Assembly: GCA_036244855.1 (NCBI GenBank) | Contig: BQKZ01000592.1 | Coordinates: 1-64,000, forward strand | Origin: Temnopleurus reevesii | Lineage: Eukaryota > Echinodermata > Echinoidea > Temnopleuroida > Temnopleuridae | Direction: 5' to 3' | Length of the DNA stretch: 64,000 nucleotides | In this document: positions 35,030 through 47,761 of the stretch, piece by piece | Position numbering within the stretch: position 1 is the first letter of the stretch | Layout of the letters: each line of letters begins with the position of its first letter | The notes under the pieces: model-generated | Seen by the model: the letters and a program-made list of their open reading frames with translations, nothing else | Database searches by the model: none | What the model was told of the DNA's origin: nothing | Program-made: the position numbers and the translations under genes

Positions 35030-35240
35030 ATATATATATTTTTTTTTTTATCATTATAATTTTTTTATTTTTCATTTTTTTTTTTATATTTCTGTTTTTA
35101 TTGAAGATCATCAGGATACATATTTACAAAAGATTGGCACAAAAAAAATACAGTAATACCGTGAATCAACAACGATACCACGACTAATAATATAATAATA
35201 ATTTTAAAAAAGAACAATTAAAAAGAAAAAAGAAAAAAAA
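35030..35240. repeat. AT-rich low-complexity tract
   Basis: T runs followed by an A-rich stretch (AATAATAATATAATAATAAT-like, AAAAAGAAAAAAGAAAAAAA). It may be a degraded retroposon tail. No gene. Confidence 0.6.
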
Positions 35241-35439
35241 AGTGGCAGCAGAACAGTAAAGTGATAACTCTCAGAAGTATATTGTTTATAAATACACCAG
35301 ATTACGTTTTCAGATAAAGGACATTTTTATCAAACTAATACAAAAACTGTCTTGCAGTGGGTTTATTTCAATTGTTAAATGCTTTTCCATTCTTGCTGTT
35401 GATAAAGGGAATACTATTTTAGACTAAATTATTAATCTT

Positions 35440-35660
35440 CCCTCCCCCCCCCTCCTTCCTTCCACCCAACTACCACCTACCTGTCCTCCCTCCTTCCTTC
35501 TCTCCCACCCCCTACCACACTCTCTTTCTCTTTTCCTCCCACCCTTCCGGCTCCCTCCCCCTCTCCCTCCTCCTCTCCATATCCTCCTCTCCTCTCCTCC
35601 CCTCTCCCTCCCTTATTCTCCCTTTCTCCACTCCCTCTTCATGCCACCCCTCTCTTCTCC
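35440..35660. repeat. CCCTCC pyrimidine tract
   Basis: C/T-rich for about 220 bp. The 93-codon frame beginning at 35641 is not supported. Confidence 0.85.
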
Positions 35661-37261
35661 CTCCCCCTACAACCTTCAAACCCTCTCTTTACGCAAAAAA
35701 TTCCCCATTTATAAATTTGCCCATTCACTCCCCCATTTTATTCAATTATGTATTTATAAACCAATAGTCAATAACATTGTCAATACTGAGCCAAGGTCTG
35801 TTGAACTATTGACACAATTCATTTACAAACTGCCTTTGTTTACTTTCTATTGTATTTCACCTTCCATGCATTCAAGCAGCAATGTCACCTTTATTCTCGA
35901 AACTAAAAAAAAACTTAAATGAATTCTCCTTGGCCCATTCAATATTACTTTTTTTAACCAGGAAATGCATACATATTTTCAGAAAACAAGCTTTTATAAC
36001 ATCCAGTGCAATTCAAATGGCTTTTGATTATATAAACATTTTTGCCTAATATTTTAGTGGAAGTGCTGTCCAATTGCATTAAATTTTAGAACCATGGAGA
36101 AATGAAGATCGTCTTTGGAACATTTGGATATATATTTCTGCTGCGTTTTCTATACATTCTGATTTTATTCTTGAATTTGGGGATTGTGCGTTCTATATAT
36201 GGATCATATAATTTTGAATGAAAGTGGATTATCAGGATTTCTCATAAAATTTGGTAAATATTACAGATGCATGTTTCTTCTAAGAAATGTATGTTCACAG
36301 AGCTGATTTGGGGTTGCATTGTTTGCTTTCTGGTGTTCTTTTTTTATTTTCTTGATTATTGTACTTTTTGTATATTTTCTGGAAGTTGCTTTTTAATGAC
36401 TTGACTAATGTGCAAGTGTCTTTGTTGGAAGATGAATTCCTTAGAAAATAGCTTGTAAAATATAGCTGTATATATGTTGTAATCTCCTTTATTTTCGAAA
36501 AATTTAAAGGAATGGAATGTAGAAGAATTTGTTGCTTTGTCAGCTTTGTGCAACAACTTCGGTGTGTCGTTTGAATCTTACAAACTTTTGGATCGTCTCC
36601 CTGCCTATTTACATGGTAATGGCCATATTGATGGGCAGTTTTATTGAATAGTGAGTCTTTCCTGACAATGTCTATAATTTTGTGCAGTGATGATTGAATT
36701 GACAGAATTGAGTGACATTGGTTATGAAAATGTCAGCAAGATAATTTGTTGCTATGTCAGTTTGGTTCAACAACAACTAAATCTGAACTGCAGATCTGCC
36801 AACCTTATTCAATTCATAAGGGAGTATTTACATTTCTAGACATAAAATCAAAACCCAGTGCTACCATCATGCATCGCATGTGTCACTTTGGATAATCTAT
36901 TATCATTAAGTATTTTATGGTATTGATTAACAAAAAAATGCTTATGTATGCTATATTTTTTTTTAAATCATTCAAATACATTTATTCAATTGGATTTTTC
37001 ATGTTGTTATCGACAGGTGATACACATTGGTATGTTCACGATCTGAATATGAAATGATGTCTAGCGATATTGATCAAGCTGTATGTTCTTCTTCTGCTTT
37101 TCAATTAGTAATCCAACACTGTGGGTGAATCCCAATGCACTCCATAGATTTGATTGTCTGCGTCTTAATGCAACACAGGAAATCGAGTCAGAGAATTACT
37201 CATCCTTTATCAGCCTCTAGGTGGCGCTAATCAGATCAGGAAACGAGGCAGGAATGTTCGG

Positions 37262-37790
37262 AGAGCCACAGAAGTTGACGGTAGATTCCCCAAGTAGAAA
37301 TTAGAACTTGGTTGACAGGGAGAGCTTGGTTGAGAGAGGCATGGGGAGAGGGGTGGAGGGGNNNNNNNNNNNNNNNNNNNNNNNNNNNNNNNNNNNNNNN
37401 NNNNNNNNNNNNNNNNNNNNNNNNNNNNNNNNNNNNNNNNNNNNNNNNNNNNNNNNNNGGGGGGGGGGGGCATGTGAGAGCCATAGAATTTGAGATGAGT
37501 TTCCAAAAACAGGAATTAGAGCCAGGCTGAATGAGTGAAGGTTGAGCGAGGTTTAAGGGGAGGGAGGCAGGGGGAGCCCAAAAGTTGACTTGAGATTTCG
37601 AAAGCAAAAATCAAAGCTGGGATGACAGAACGGATGGTTGAGGGAGACATGGAAAAGGGGTGGGCGAGAGAGGGGTAGAGATGCAGAAATACTCACAAAA
37701 GTCTCAAGCAGAAATGAGAGCTGGGATGACATGATGAATTTGATATAGGGGATGTAGGAAGGGGGATGAGGGAGGAGGAGCGGGGTGATT
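37262..37790. repeat. Purine-rich minisatellite (~100-bp units) interrupted by a gap
   Basis: Units beginning AGCCACAGAAGTTGAC, AGCCATAGAATTTGAG, AGCCCAAAAGTTGACTTGAG and a fourth near 37685 each carry a (C/G)AAGCAGAAAT or similar word, an AGCTGG/AACTTGG-TGACA word and a GGGGAGAGGGG end. The first unit is separated from the rest by 97 N. Confidence 0.7.
37362..37458. other. Assembly gap (97 N)
   Basis: The gap starts in a G-rich minisatellite end and is followed by a G run. Frames spanning it are meaningless. Confidence 0.98.
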
Positions 37791-40700
37791 TGCAGAAGCT
37801 GATAGAATGGTTGAGGAAGATGTATACTATCAAGGATTTGACAATGTGGTCACTGGGTACTTAACATAAAACAATTAAAAGAGAGAAAATACCCATCCGG
37901 CAAATTGCTAATAAGATGCCTAGACAGCGAAAAATAAAGTGGGTCATGCAACCCTAAGTGACACCAATAGCATTGTTGCCCCTCCCCCTCTTCCCTTTTA
38001 ATTTATTCAAGCTATCCCAATTTCAAAAGAAAGCAGACTTGTATCTTCCGGCATAAAGCTACCCCCTCCAAAACTTGACATTTCCATTGGAGCTTTATAA
38101 TTTCTTAATCAATTTGTAATGTGGGGAATATAGGATATCTAATGCCCTACAACATGCGTTTTCGAGGACTTCTTGTTGAAGCAACAAAAAAATTGGATGC
38201 CCTCATCCGATCAACCCTATTCACACTAATTGACAAATCAAAGCAGAATTAGAAGTAAACATGTAGAATACCACATGAAAAGTCATTTTCAGATATTCTC
38301 TGGCTTTTTGTTCTGCACTGTGTGAATTGTGTTTTTGTTTTAATTGAAAAAAATATATAATCAACGTTTTCTGACCGATTGATTTTTCAACAATAGCATT
38401 TTAGGGCTTCCAATCAATTTCTTAGGAGGCCTTACAAGGGTGGGGACCACTGAATTGTAGGGAATTTCCCTAAAGTCTGAAGTATTTAGTAGTCTGAAGG
38501 CCTTCATCGTCTCTCAAGTGTGCACCCTTGACTACAGTTATTTGTCCTTAGGCTAGTATGATTGAGCTAATCAAATTTTATGAGTGATTCAATATAACTG
38601 TCATACAGGAAAGTGGCATTTCAGGGCTAAAGCTCTACCTCTTTCTCTTATAACACTGTGAACATGACCCACAAAAAGTGGACAAAATAGATATAGAACA
38701 GGTCTTGTAATAATATTCACCATTTCACAACACATGATGTTGTTTGTAATGATTCTGCAAGTATTTGGGACAGAATCACATTGATTCTTCAGTTTTAATT
38801 TGATATTTATCTATGTCTTGAAAAATCTGGAGTTTTGCCAAGTGGGTGGATAGGCATCGAGTATTACAACACAGATTCTACCAACCTGCCCAGTTCAGGG
38901 ATCTCAGTCAGTGATTTAACTCTCAAATTTTTACTTTATTCATGTTTTCCTCATTCACTGACATCACATCAATATTGGGATGGACTTTCTTTTAATAATT
39001 CATCAGAAGATTTGACAATTTAGGTAAATTGGTCAGTTCTTTGTTCATAATTCTATGACTTATGCTAAAACAGGAATCACCTCTAGTTATTGATGCTGTG
39101 TTTTCCAAGGTACACCTTGTTTAAAGATGATTATCTGTATATTAGCGTTCAGTCACATGCTTACATTCCTCCAGTAATGCACTATTTGCAGATTGACTTC
39201 TGCAGGGAGCTTAGGCAAGTATAGAATGATAATTATGCTGGCCCAAATCCAATTCTGACCACTGATCCATTTTTTAACTTTTTGGAATGGAACTAAATGA
39301 ATATGTTATTCTTATGTATTTTTTAGATATCAGTTAGTTTTATAAAACCCAAGAAGATAACATTTTTTAAAGAAGTTTTATGTGATTTGGAATTGTTAGA
39401 TATTGCCTTTAATACAATCACCCAATCACCCAGTATTAGCTGCAGACGATAACCCTTTTCTTTTCGGTTTTATAATTCACCACATCTTGTGGCTTTGCTC
39501 AATACCTGTGATCCATAGTGCTAAAAATATACCCGATATGATGTGACACACCATCACCTTTTTTATATTGGGTATTTTTAACAATCGAGCAGGATCCTAA
39601 GTTTGTGACACTGCGAAAGAGGAAAGATTTCTGCTCTAATTATTCATATTTTTTAGCCCCAAAACCAAGGTTTGATATTTAATGGGGTAGAGAAATCCGA
39701 CATGATAGTTTATGCATGGGACCAACCAATAGCTAGCATCACTATTTAAATGTGATCCAGCCCATAACTAAGTCAATTTTTAACTTCCCCGAAGATTAGT
39801 TTACACCTTACATCATTTCAATTTGAAAATTTGACAGTACAACTGATACCAAATACTTAGGGAAGAAATGAATCCACTAAATTATGAAATGGATAAGACA
39901 TTTTTCATACTTTGGGAATGAAATGTCATAAGCACTTTTATTCATATAATTCACTATTCACACATTTTTTTCTTCTAAATATTCCACATCAGACTGCTTG
40001 TGAAAACTGTAAGCNAATTGAAAGACATCTACAAGGTAGTTCTAATGTATTGCAGACATCTTTTGGTGTAGAAAATGTGAAAGGGGAGCAGTATGAATAA
40101 TGATGGTTATGTACACGAAGTGATTCCCAAAATAATCCCAGAGTCCCTACAGACGGAGAGGTAAGATACATTGATGACAGAGGGATGACTTGCGGCTATT
40201 GTTTGAGCAAATATGATCTACAGGCACAATGAGAAACATGTGAGCATGGAAGCGCTTAAAGGTGGAGTCTAGAGGGGCCTTGACCCCCTCCCCCTCCCCT
40301 CCCCCATAAAAGAAATGAATAAAAAAATAGGATAAAGTAAAATAAATTAAGATAAAATTATAAAAAACAAATAAGTAAATAAGCATAGATTTTTGTTCAA
40401 TTTTTCTGAGCAGCTTGACAGGATATTGCAGAAATAGCCCATTTTTGTAGACACATTTTCATAGTATCATTTTCTCTCTCTTTTTGGGGGGCAATGGGGG
40501 TTGGGGCCCACTTTCCTCCCTCCTCAATCAGGACTGTGAAAAATACACCCTTTACCGAAAGATAAAATTGTCAAATAGGAGCTTCCCAAGTAATGCTGGT
40601 ACATTTTAACTGAGCAATGCAATGTTTTCTTTTGGATGCTGTATCATTAGAACTCATTTTAATCATTGACATGATTCAACCTGTGTGCAAAGGGAGTTCT

Positions 40701-41427
40701 GTCCCTAGCAATGTTGACTTCCTCTATCTCGATGAAGAATGTTGGCCAACTGAACTAGTTCCCTTCTATGTCCCAACAAAATATTGTTACCTGAATTTTT
40801 AGTTTGTTTTTTAAAGTGGATCAAGTTATTTAATCCAAAGTGGAACTAGTGGAAATAGGACCGGTGTTCCTTAATTCCCCCTGGCCCACTGAGTAATACC
40901 AAGATGATCTCCTATCCCCGTTTGATCTGTCTTTCCCTCTTCCTTTATCCTCCTCCTCCCACCTATGTCTCATCCTCTTGTCTCTTCATCGTGTGGTACA
41001 TCGTCACAGCTGCCTGGATTAACACATTAAAAAGACAGAGCCCCTTCTACCGGTCCTTTGCGGTGTTGTGGTCTTGTGAGGTGCGTGCTGTTACCCCTCT
41101 CCTGGAGCCATTCCTACCCAACCCGTAAAAAACTCAGGTTCCTGTTTGATGTTGATGAACATGGATTAAATTATATTCTACCTGTCTCTTGTGATCTGGA
41201 AGTTGGTATACAATCTGTTTGTGTTTATTTTTTTAATGTTTATGAAAGTGGATATCCTCCTACTTGTTTGTGAAAGTCTCAATATGAGCTTGCCATCTTC
41301 TAGCAAGTTCGTGTAACAGGGATCAATCTTTATCCAACCTTCATAGAATGGCTTGCGTGATCTACATCTGATGAGCATTTGGATACCAATATTTTTATAC
41401 TTACCTCTCTGTATCAATAAAGGACCT
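37791..41427. other. Intronic AT-rich stretch with one single-N join
   Basis: Short frames (60-80 codons) show no protein character. The single N at 40015 is the only such site in the window without an obvious duplicated flank. GGGGTTGGGGCCCACTTTCC near 40497 is a short G-rich word only. Confidence 0.45.
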
Positions 41428-41750
41428 CTTCTGCATCCAGGTGGAACTGCTGTAGATACCTCAGAGGATAAATTGAATTTATTCTCATTTTATTTGCACC
41501 TATCATGGTAGCATCATTTGTTTATTACCTGAAGTGAATTTCGATCTTTTTAGGCTGCATCTATAGCGATCCATTGCAGTCTGTCTGCCATTCCTCTATT
41601 GGATATCATTTGTTGAAGAACCATTTATGCCTTACCCACATGGAATTGCTTGTTTGAGGTACATCTGGCATAGCTTTGGATTTCTGTGGTTTGTGTATCT
41701 ATCCATGTGGAATCGCTCTAGAAGCATCTGAAGTGAATTTGGATCCATTA
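41428..41750. repeat. Old diverged tandem repeat
   Basis: CCAGGTGGAACTGCT, CCACATGGAATTGCT and CCATGTGGAATCGCT each precede a TAGATACCTCAG, GAGGTACATCTGG or AGAAGCATCTGAAG word, with further matches (TTACCTGAAGTGAATTTCGA, ATCTGAAGTGAATTTGGA). Units are roughly 70-190 bp apart. Confidence 0.45.
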
Positions 41751-41879
41751 GTCTTGATCTTCAACGATCATTGTCAGCTAAAGTCCCTGTCACATATTTT
41801 CGTTTAAAACCAATGAATGCTAAACATAATTTAGAATCCACTTCTATGCACAGAAATATGCATGGAAGACGGTTTATTG

Positions 41880-42070
41880 ATTCCTTTCAACATGCTTTCA
41901 ATGTATGCATGTTCCAAGTGGGAATAATTTTCCTAGTATTGCATTGTAATTTGCTTTGCATTTTATCATGTTTGCTATACAAAAGATGTTTTTTGTCACA
42001 ACTTCTCCACAGTAAAGTGTTGAAATAGATTTGTCAATGTCTAAAACTGCTAATCAAATATTCTTAAAAG
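41880..42070. repeat. Interspersed repeat related to 23704-24060
   Basis: TGCATTTTATCATGTTTGCT, ATACAAAAGATGTTTTTTGT, AAAGTGTTGAAATAGATTTG and AAACTGCTAATCAAATA occur in the same order as the upstream copy. Confidence 0.55.
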
Positions 42071-44330
42071 TGAGAGTGTTCACTGACTAATGCAGCCAAG
42101 CCTCTCCCCTTGATATTTCTTCTCTCTGGGATCGGATATAAATTTCATATAAGATGGCCATGCATTGGCTAAAAATCCAAATGTATGACTGAGCCTATAT
42201 CATCAAATAGCTTTTGTGACATTTTTTTTAAAACATCTATGGTGAATGCAGTTTGAAATAGTTTTTTTGTTTAAATGGTTCCATTTTTTTCACTATTAAT
42301 AGAGAATTGTTTATATTTCCTCATCTTTTTGCAGTTTGACTGTTCCCATTCATCCTGCATACATCATGCAATCATTTATGATGTTTCCCAAATAAATTCA
42401 GACTCCACTCGCAAGCCATTTTGGTTTATCATTTATGATGGTTCCCAAATAAACCTGGATTTATACAGACTCCATTCAGAAACCATTTTAGAGCTTTTCA
42501 TCCTCTGAGATTTTCCGGATTCATTTGTGAAATATCAGAAGTGAATTATGATTAACTGGAATTGTTTTTGTCGCAGGGTTGTTTTTGTTGGAGAGTAAAA
42601 GCAAGAAAAGGAAAGCAATTTTGCAGAAATTTTCTGGTATTGTGTTGTCATTGATACTGTGTGTACAGCATTTTGCTTCGAGATTAATGAAATACATCGT
42701 CTGACAGATAAAACATTGGTAATGGACTTTGGCCGGAAATATCCGAGTTGCATTAAAACATTTATTACTTTTCCTCTTTTTTCCACATTTCACTGTCTCT
42801 GTTCTTTGATGCATTATACAAGCTATTTGTACACATGGTATAATCTAATTACGAAAAATTAAGTCAAATGCCAATTCAATGCTCCTTTGTAATGCTATTT
42901 AAATCCGAACCGGCTTGTGATTTTTGTGTCCGCACAGTTCAATACACGACATGTGGCTCTATTGTCCATGACCCACTTTATTTTGTGGAAGTATGTCCTT
43001 TCCAAGTATATTGTATAGTTTGTTTCTATAGTAAAGGCGAATTAATAATTAATTGAAAATGATCGGATTGAGGTTATTCATAATCAGTCTAGATAAGTTG
43101 AAATCCTTATCTTAAAGTCATTAATATTATCATATATATATTGTTATTGTTCAATCGCTGTCACAATATTTTATGTATTTTCCACTAGATTCTGTTAAGG
43201 TAAATAAATATGTGAGATCTGTCTTGAAAATGAAACTGTGATGCAATCGATCAGGATGGGTATTTTTCATTTCCAAGAGGATTTGTGACAAAAAAGACGG
43301 CAGTTCAAGAAAATAATGCATGAATTCAAGGGGAAAAGATTAAATCATATTCTTCTCTTCTGAATGTTCATAAAATTACAATTTGATTGCAAGGTAAAGC
43401 AGATTCAATCGACCATGAGCCAACGTAATACATAATACGAATGATATGATTAAGGTGGGAGAAATCTGTTACCTATTTTCAAATCTATTTCCTTATAGCA
43501 GACTTGCAATATCATGAAAGCTAATATGCGCTATGCGTCATCAATTCACCACCAATGTTTAGGGTATTCTACAATGAATTGTAACAATTGAGCAAAAATT
43601 CAATATTTCTTGCCAGAAAGTTCTTTGGCTTGATTAATCAATAACAGATGCTTTGATGCTGCAAATTTATACTTTAAGTAATTGATGAAATGTAATATGA
43701 GTAGAGTAATACCCTCTAATATCTTTGGCTGCGCTTTTATATTTGTGTTTGATATTTAGGGGTTGGTTGCACCTAAGCGTCATTGTGTTAGATCGTCAAA
43801 ATTCATTTCAAACCTGCATGATAAAACACACTCTTTGTTTAGATGTTGGTGACTTTGTCTTTGGTATTGGCTTCATGGAAAGTACCACAAATCTTCTTCA
43901 TTTTCTTTTCTCCTACAAATTATTCATTGTATTTTGAGGGGGAATTGGTTGATAGTTAGTGTTAAGGATGTTTCAAGCATTTATTCTTCATTCGCAAATT
44001 CATTTCTGTCTAGACTTGAGTGCATTACCTTTGTATTGTTGCACTTCTGAGATTCATACTTTGAAGATGACTTTGGAGATTTTGTTTCATGATTTTGCCA
44101 GAGATTTTGACTTGGTAGGGTTGAATTGATTCCAGCAGAAATAATTTGGTCTTTTGCCTTTTGAAAACTATGGATGGTGTATTCTCTTTACCTCTACATT
44201 GGTTCCGTTATGCATTTTGGATTTTTGTTTCTCATCAGATAAGGGGATGGAAGGATGTTGATATTTTTACAGGAATTAATTTGTTTACTAAATTTGAGCC
44301 CAATCTTCATCTGGATATGCTGTATTCTAT
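42071..44330. other. Intronic AT-rich stretch
   Basis: Apart from the family 1 element at 42837, only a short tandem pair is visible near 42376-42460 (ATCATTTATGATG-TTCCCAAATAAA twice). No exon supported. Confidence 0.4.
42837..43000. mobile_element. MITE-like family 1 copy, reverse orientation, degraded ends
   Basis: The body reads AATGCTCCTTTGTAATGCTA, CCGAACCGGCTTGTGATTTT and GTCCGCACAGTTCAAT, clearly the family 1 interior on the opposite strand. The terminal repeats are largely lost. Confidence 0.65.
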
Positions 44331-44816
44331 GTTAAAAGGGAACTTCACCTAGACATTGATGTGCGCTCAGTGGATGAAGGAAAATACAATGGTCAATCTG
44401 TGAAAATTTGAGCAAGATCCGACAATCCATTCACTTTGTTCACAGAATTTCACATTCTCTTCTTTTTCTCGAAAAGTAGACACAATTGTACTTTTCTCTT
44501 CATATATGATATGGACATTTTGATTCTGCTTGCATTTCGGAATGAATTCTGTTAATTTATTGTCAACTTTTCGAGAAAAGAAGAAAATGTTAAATTCTGT
44601 GTACAAAGTGAATTGAGAGTTCTCCATGTTGGCAGCCATTTTGTGTCTGTACGTTGCCAATTTAAGGAGCCCATGAGGGGTTTTAAATCAAGACTTAGAA
44701 AATTCATAACTTTTGAATGGATTGTCGGATTTTGCTCAAATTTTCACAGTATGATCATAGTATTTTTCTCTTTCCACTGAGAGCACATTAATGTCTTGGT
44801 GAAGTTCCCCTTTAAC
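44331..44816. mobile_element. Foldback element, family 4 (486 bp, GTTAAA..GGGAACTTCACC ends)
   Basis: GTTAAAAGGGAACTTCACCT at the left pairs with AGGTGAAGTTCCCCTTTAAC-like sequence at the right (one or two mismatches). Pairing continues inward through GTGCGCTCAGTGGA with CCACTGAGAGCAC, and AATTTGAGCAAGATCCGACA with TGTCGGATTTTGCTCAAATT. A nested inverted pair, TTTTTCTCGAAAAGT and ACTTTTCGAGAAAAG, lies inside. No protein is encoded; the 97-codon minus frame here is the foldback itself. Confidence 0.8.
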
Positions 44817-45836
44817 TATACAGGTGTGCTTGTCATCTATCCCTACTGTCAAAGTATATTTTGGAAGTAAATGTATGTTTCCTTCTATTGTAAACAGAAT
44901 AGTATAACTTTCCTTTCTTAAACATATGTATGTTCATCACTTTGATCAAATAATTTCATAGGCATTCCAATTGTTTGCAATTATTATCTATTCATGAGTT
45001 TTCTGCTGAAATATTTGGCTTTTTTCAAATAAAACTGCAGGGAAAACCCTAAGTGGTAAAATTCTCTCATGGATTTTGTTGTAGGGTTCAACAACTCCAT
45101 TAATTGTTATATAAGGATTCTGGAAGTGATTCAAACTGTATCCAATTCAGATAAATTAGCACTCATTAACACCATGTGGTGATATTTGAATTAAGAATGA
45201 GTATGGTTGAAGGCTTGGAAACAGCTGCTGGGAGCTGTACGAAAGGTTCATGTGATTCAGATATGACACTGAGGTGTTCCCGTTTTTCCTGACCGGCCAA
45301 GAAAGACGCCCGCCTTTCTTGATGTTATTTATTCTCGATGGACTAGTTATTGAACCAAAGGAATTCAGTCGAGTTGCGCAAGGCCTTTGTTTCATTGCAT
45401 TTGGTGATTTTTTTTTCAATTCAAGGGAGGCTTCAATCGTCATTTGCCACTTTTTGTCCTTGGTTATATTTTCCTGGAGTTTGGAGACTTATGTTTCGAG
45501 TATGAACACTCGATTCCCCCTTTATTTGTTCTAGCTGCTTTTAGATCGGACATGTTGGCTATTTTTGATTTGTGAAGGCTTGTTGTGCTATACATAGATA
45601 TATGACAGGAAATCATGCCCATCAATGCCACTTAGTTCAGAGAAACATTGTGTTTGAAGCGATGAGAGCTCGTTGCAATCACTTGCAGTAGAAACCCTTC
45701 TATTCTTAAATCTCTCCAGCATATTCCATTGACTCCTTTCAACCCTGGTTGTGTTGTTTGACGAAAGCTCTTGGATATTTTAGTTTTTCATTTTTGGTTG
45801 CTTTTTTAGAAGAGTTTGTTGTTTTAACTGGCACAG

Positions 45837-47159
45837 ATGATTCTAGAAGGTTCAACAAAAGAACGCTTGGCAGCCATGAGCCACAAAAAGAGCTATACGT
45901 TGAGCCCAGATCCGTGTGAGAGGCTACCGTCTTTTGGTGACGAGGGAACCTACAGGAGTCATTCGGAAGAGAGTGAAGCGAGTTCCGCGTTGACTGGTGG
46001 AAGCCAGGCATCTTCAGGTGATAGATTTGTGTTTGGACAAGAGCAGGATGACGTCTTCAACGATGTCCAAGAGTCTGGGTCAAAGACATCAAGTGCTGCA
46101 TCACCAAGAAAAGATTCAAAGACACAGATTAAAGCTTGTAACACAAGCAATGTGGAAAACTATTACTTCTTTGACAATGAAGCAGCTACTGAGCCTGGAG
46201 AAGTAATAAAGGATAAAATTACCTTCAAAGATATGTTTAGGAAGGTTCTAAGTGATATCAGATCTGTCAAGCCATCATTAGCAGCAATGGCTAAAATAGG
46301 AAGACAAGACAGTTCTGCAGAAGAAAGTAGGTCAGATTTCTATTTGCCAAAGAGTCCTGAAGGAAAAGACAATAGGTCTTGTAGTGATGAGATCGTAAAA
46401 CAAGGACTACAAGACTCACCAAAAGGTGATGGAAGTGGAGAGAAGAAGGATGATGTATCCGTAACTGATTTTCAATCAGGGGGAAATAACCCAAAGGCAA
46501 GCTCTTCTCCTTCAAATACTTCCATGCCAGCTTATGAGACTTCAGAAATTGATAGTCAAAATAATCAAACGTGTTTCTCTTCTGAAAATGATAGCACAAA
46601 TAACAATCTCTGCAGTAAATCAAGAACTTTCTTGGACACAGACTGGATTTTTCACACATTTCCTTCAGATCCAAGCCAGTCTTATCAATCAAACTCTGCT
46701 GATAATGGCAATCCTGTCTCTGAAGATAAGAAGGAGTGTGCGATAACTGTACAGGAGGAACATATTGCATGGGCGGAAGATTCCATTGAATATGATGGTT
46801 ACAGCAATAATTCTTGTAGTAGTGCATTAGAGGATCTGGACAATATTCACGCAGCAAAGAATAAACCCACTGAAAGTGCAGTTGTTCTTTACACTGGGAG
46901 AAATTCTTGTAAAATGGTCAGTGATGATGATTGGAATATCGTTAGCAAATTCAGCCGCGATGAGACTGGCGCCCCCTGTGTGCTGGATGTGGATAGTTGT
47001 GAGGATGGTTCAACTGAGGAGGAAACTGGAGGAGCAGGAATGCTTGTTTGTAGGGATGTAAAACCAAAGTTAGGTGCTCCACTGGTGGCAGGGGCTCGCA
47101 TCCATTTCTCACAGGTCGTGTGGACCGTCATGAGTTATCTCAGTGATACAGCACTTGAG
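45837..47159 (+). CDS. Large coding exon (441 codons), same gene, acidic Ser-rich disordered segment
   Basis: The reading frame is open for 441 codons from an acceptor (TTTTAACTGGCACAG|ATG) to the donor GAG|GTAAGCC, phase 0/0, matching the exons at 26430 and 52197. The first codon is ATG, so it could be an internal exon or an alternative start. The product is Ser/Asp/Glu/Asn-rich: HKKSYTLSPDP near residues 17-26, acidic FGQEQDDVFNDV at 66-77, and a probably helical basic segment KITFKDMFRKVLSDIRSVKP at 127-146. Aromatic-acidic patches such as DDDWNIVSKFSRDE lie near the C-terminal quarter. The last 15 codons (427-441, VVWTVMSYLSDTALE) are preceded in the DNA by TTCTCACAG and are repeated downstream in tandem. 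No catalytic domain is recognised. Most other frames over this span are shadows of this exon. Confidence 0.8.
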
Positions 47160-47275
47160 GTAAGCCATGGTATATAATAAAATGTGTGAAAAGAATTAAA
47201 GTTTAAGTTAATAGGTAAGTGAAATAGAAGTTAGGTGCTCCACTGGTGGCAGGGGGTCGCATACATTTCTCACAG

Positions 47276-47320
47276 ATGGTGTGGACTGTCATGAGGTATT
47301 TCAGTGATACAGCACTTGAG
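47276..47320 (+). CDS. Candidate 15-codon cassette exon (cassette 1)
   Basis: This block reads MVWTVMRYFSDTALE. It is flanked by TTCTCACAG on the left and GTAAGCTTG on the right. Phase is 0/0, so it could follow the 441-codon exon or replace its last 45 nt. The polypyrimidine tract is short. Whether it is spliced is inference. Confidence 0.35.
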
Positions 47321-47437
47321 GTAAGCTTGTGGTATTTCATAAGAGATATTTACAGAATTAAAGTTAAAGATAATTGAGATGTGAAGCCATAGTTAGGTGC
47401 TCCACTGGTGGCAGGGAATCACAACAATTTCTCACAG

Positions 47438-47482
47438 GTGGTGTGGACCGTCATGAGGTATCTCAGTGATACAGCATTAGAG
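47438..47482 (+). CDS. Candidate 15-codon cassette exon (cassette 2)
   Basis: This block reads VVWTVMRYLSDTALE, between TTCTCACAG and GTAAGCGG, phase 0/0. The Leu codon near the end is TTA rather than CTT, so the nucleotide change from the parent exon is silent there. Splicing is inferred from intact sites only. Confidence 0.35.
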
Positions 47483-47599
47483 GTAAGCGGATGGTATATC
47501 ATCAACTTAATGAAAAGAATTAAAGTTTAAGTTAATAGGGAAGTGAAACAGAACCTTGGTGTTTCACTGGTGGCAGGGGATCACATTCATTTCTCTCAG

Positions 47600-47644
47600 G
47601 TGGTTTGGACTGTCATGAGATATCTCAGTGATACAGCATTAGAG
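47600..47644 (+). CDS. Candidate 15-codon cassette exon (cassette 3)
   Basis: This block reads VVWTVMRYLSDTALE with a silent GTT and AGA codon use. It is flanked by TTTCTCTCAG and GTAAGC. The acceptor pyrimidine tract is slightly better than in cassette 1. Phase is 0/0. Confidence 0.35.
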
Positions 47645-47761
47645 GTAAGCTAAAGATATAACGTTAAATGTATGAAAGGAAATAAAGTTAAAATTTGTAG
47701 GGAAGTGAAATAGAAGTTAGGTGCTCCACTGGTGGCAGGGAATCACACCCATTTCTCTCAG

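Noticed and set aside
44367..44660. 97-codon minus frame
   Set aside because: It lies within the family 4 foldback and reflects its inverted arms.
46291..46857. 188-codon minus-strand frame
   Set aside because: It is the antisense shadow of the 441-codon exon, which has splice sites and phase on the plus strand.
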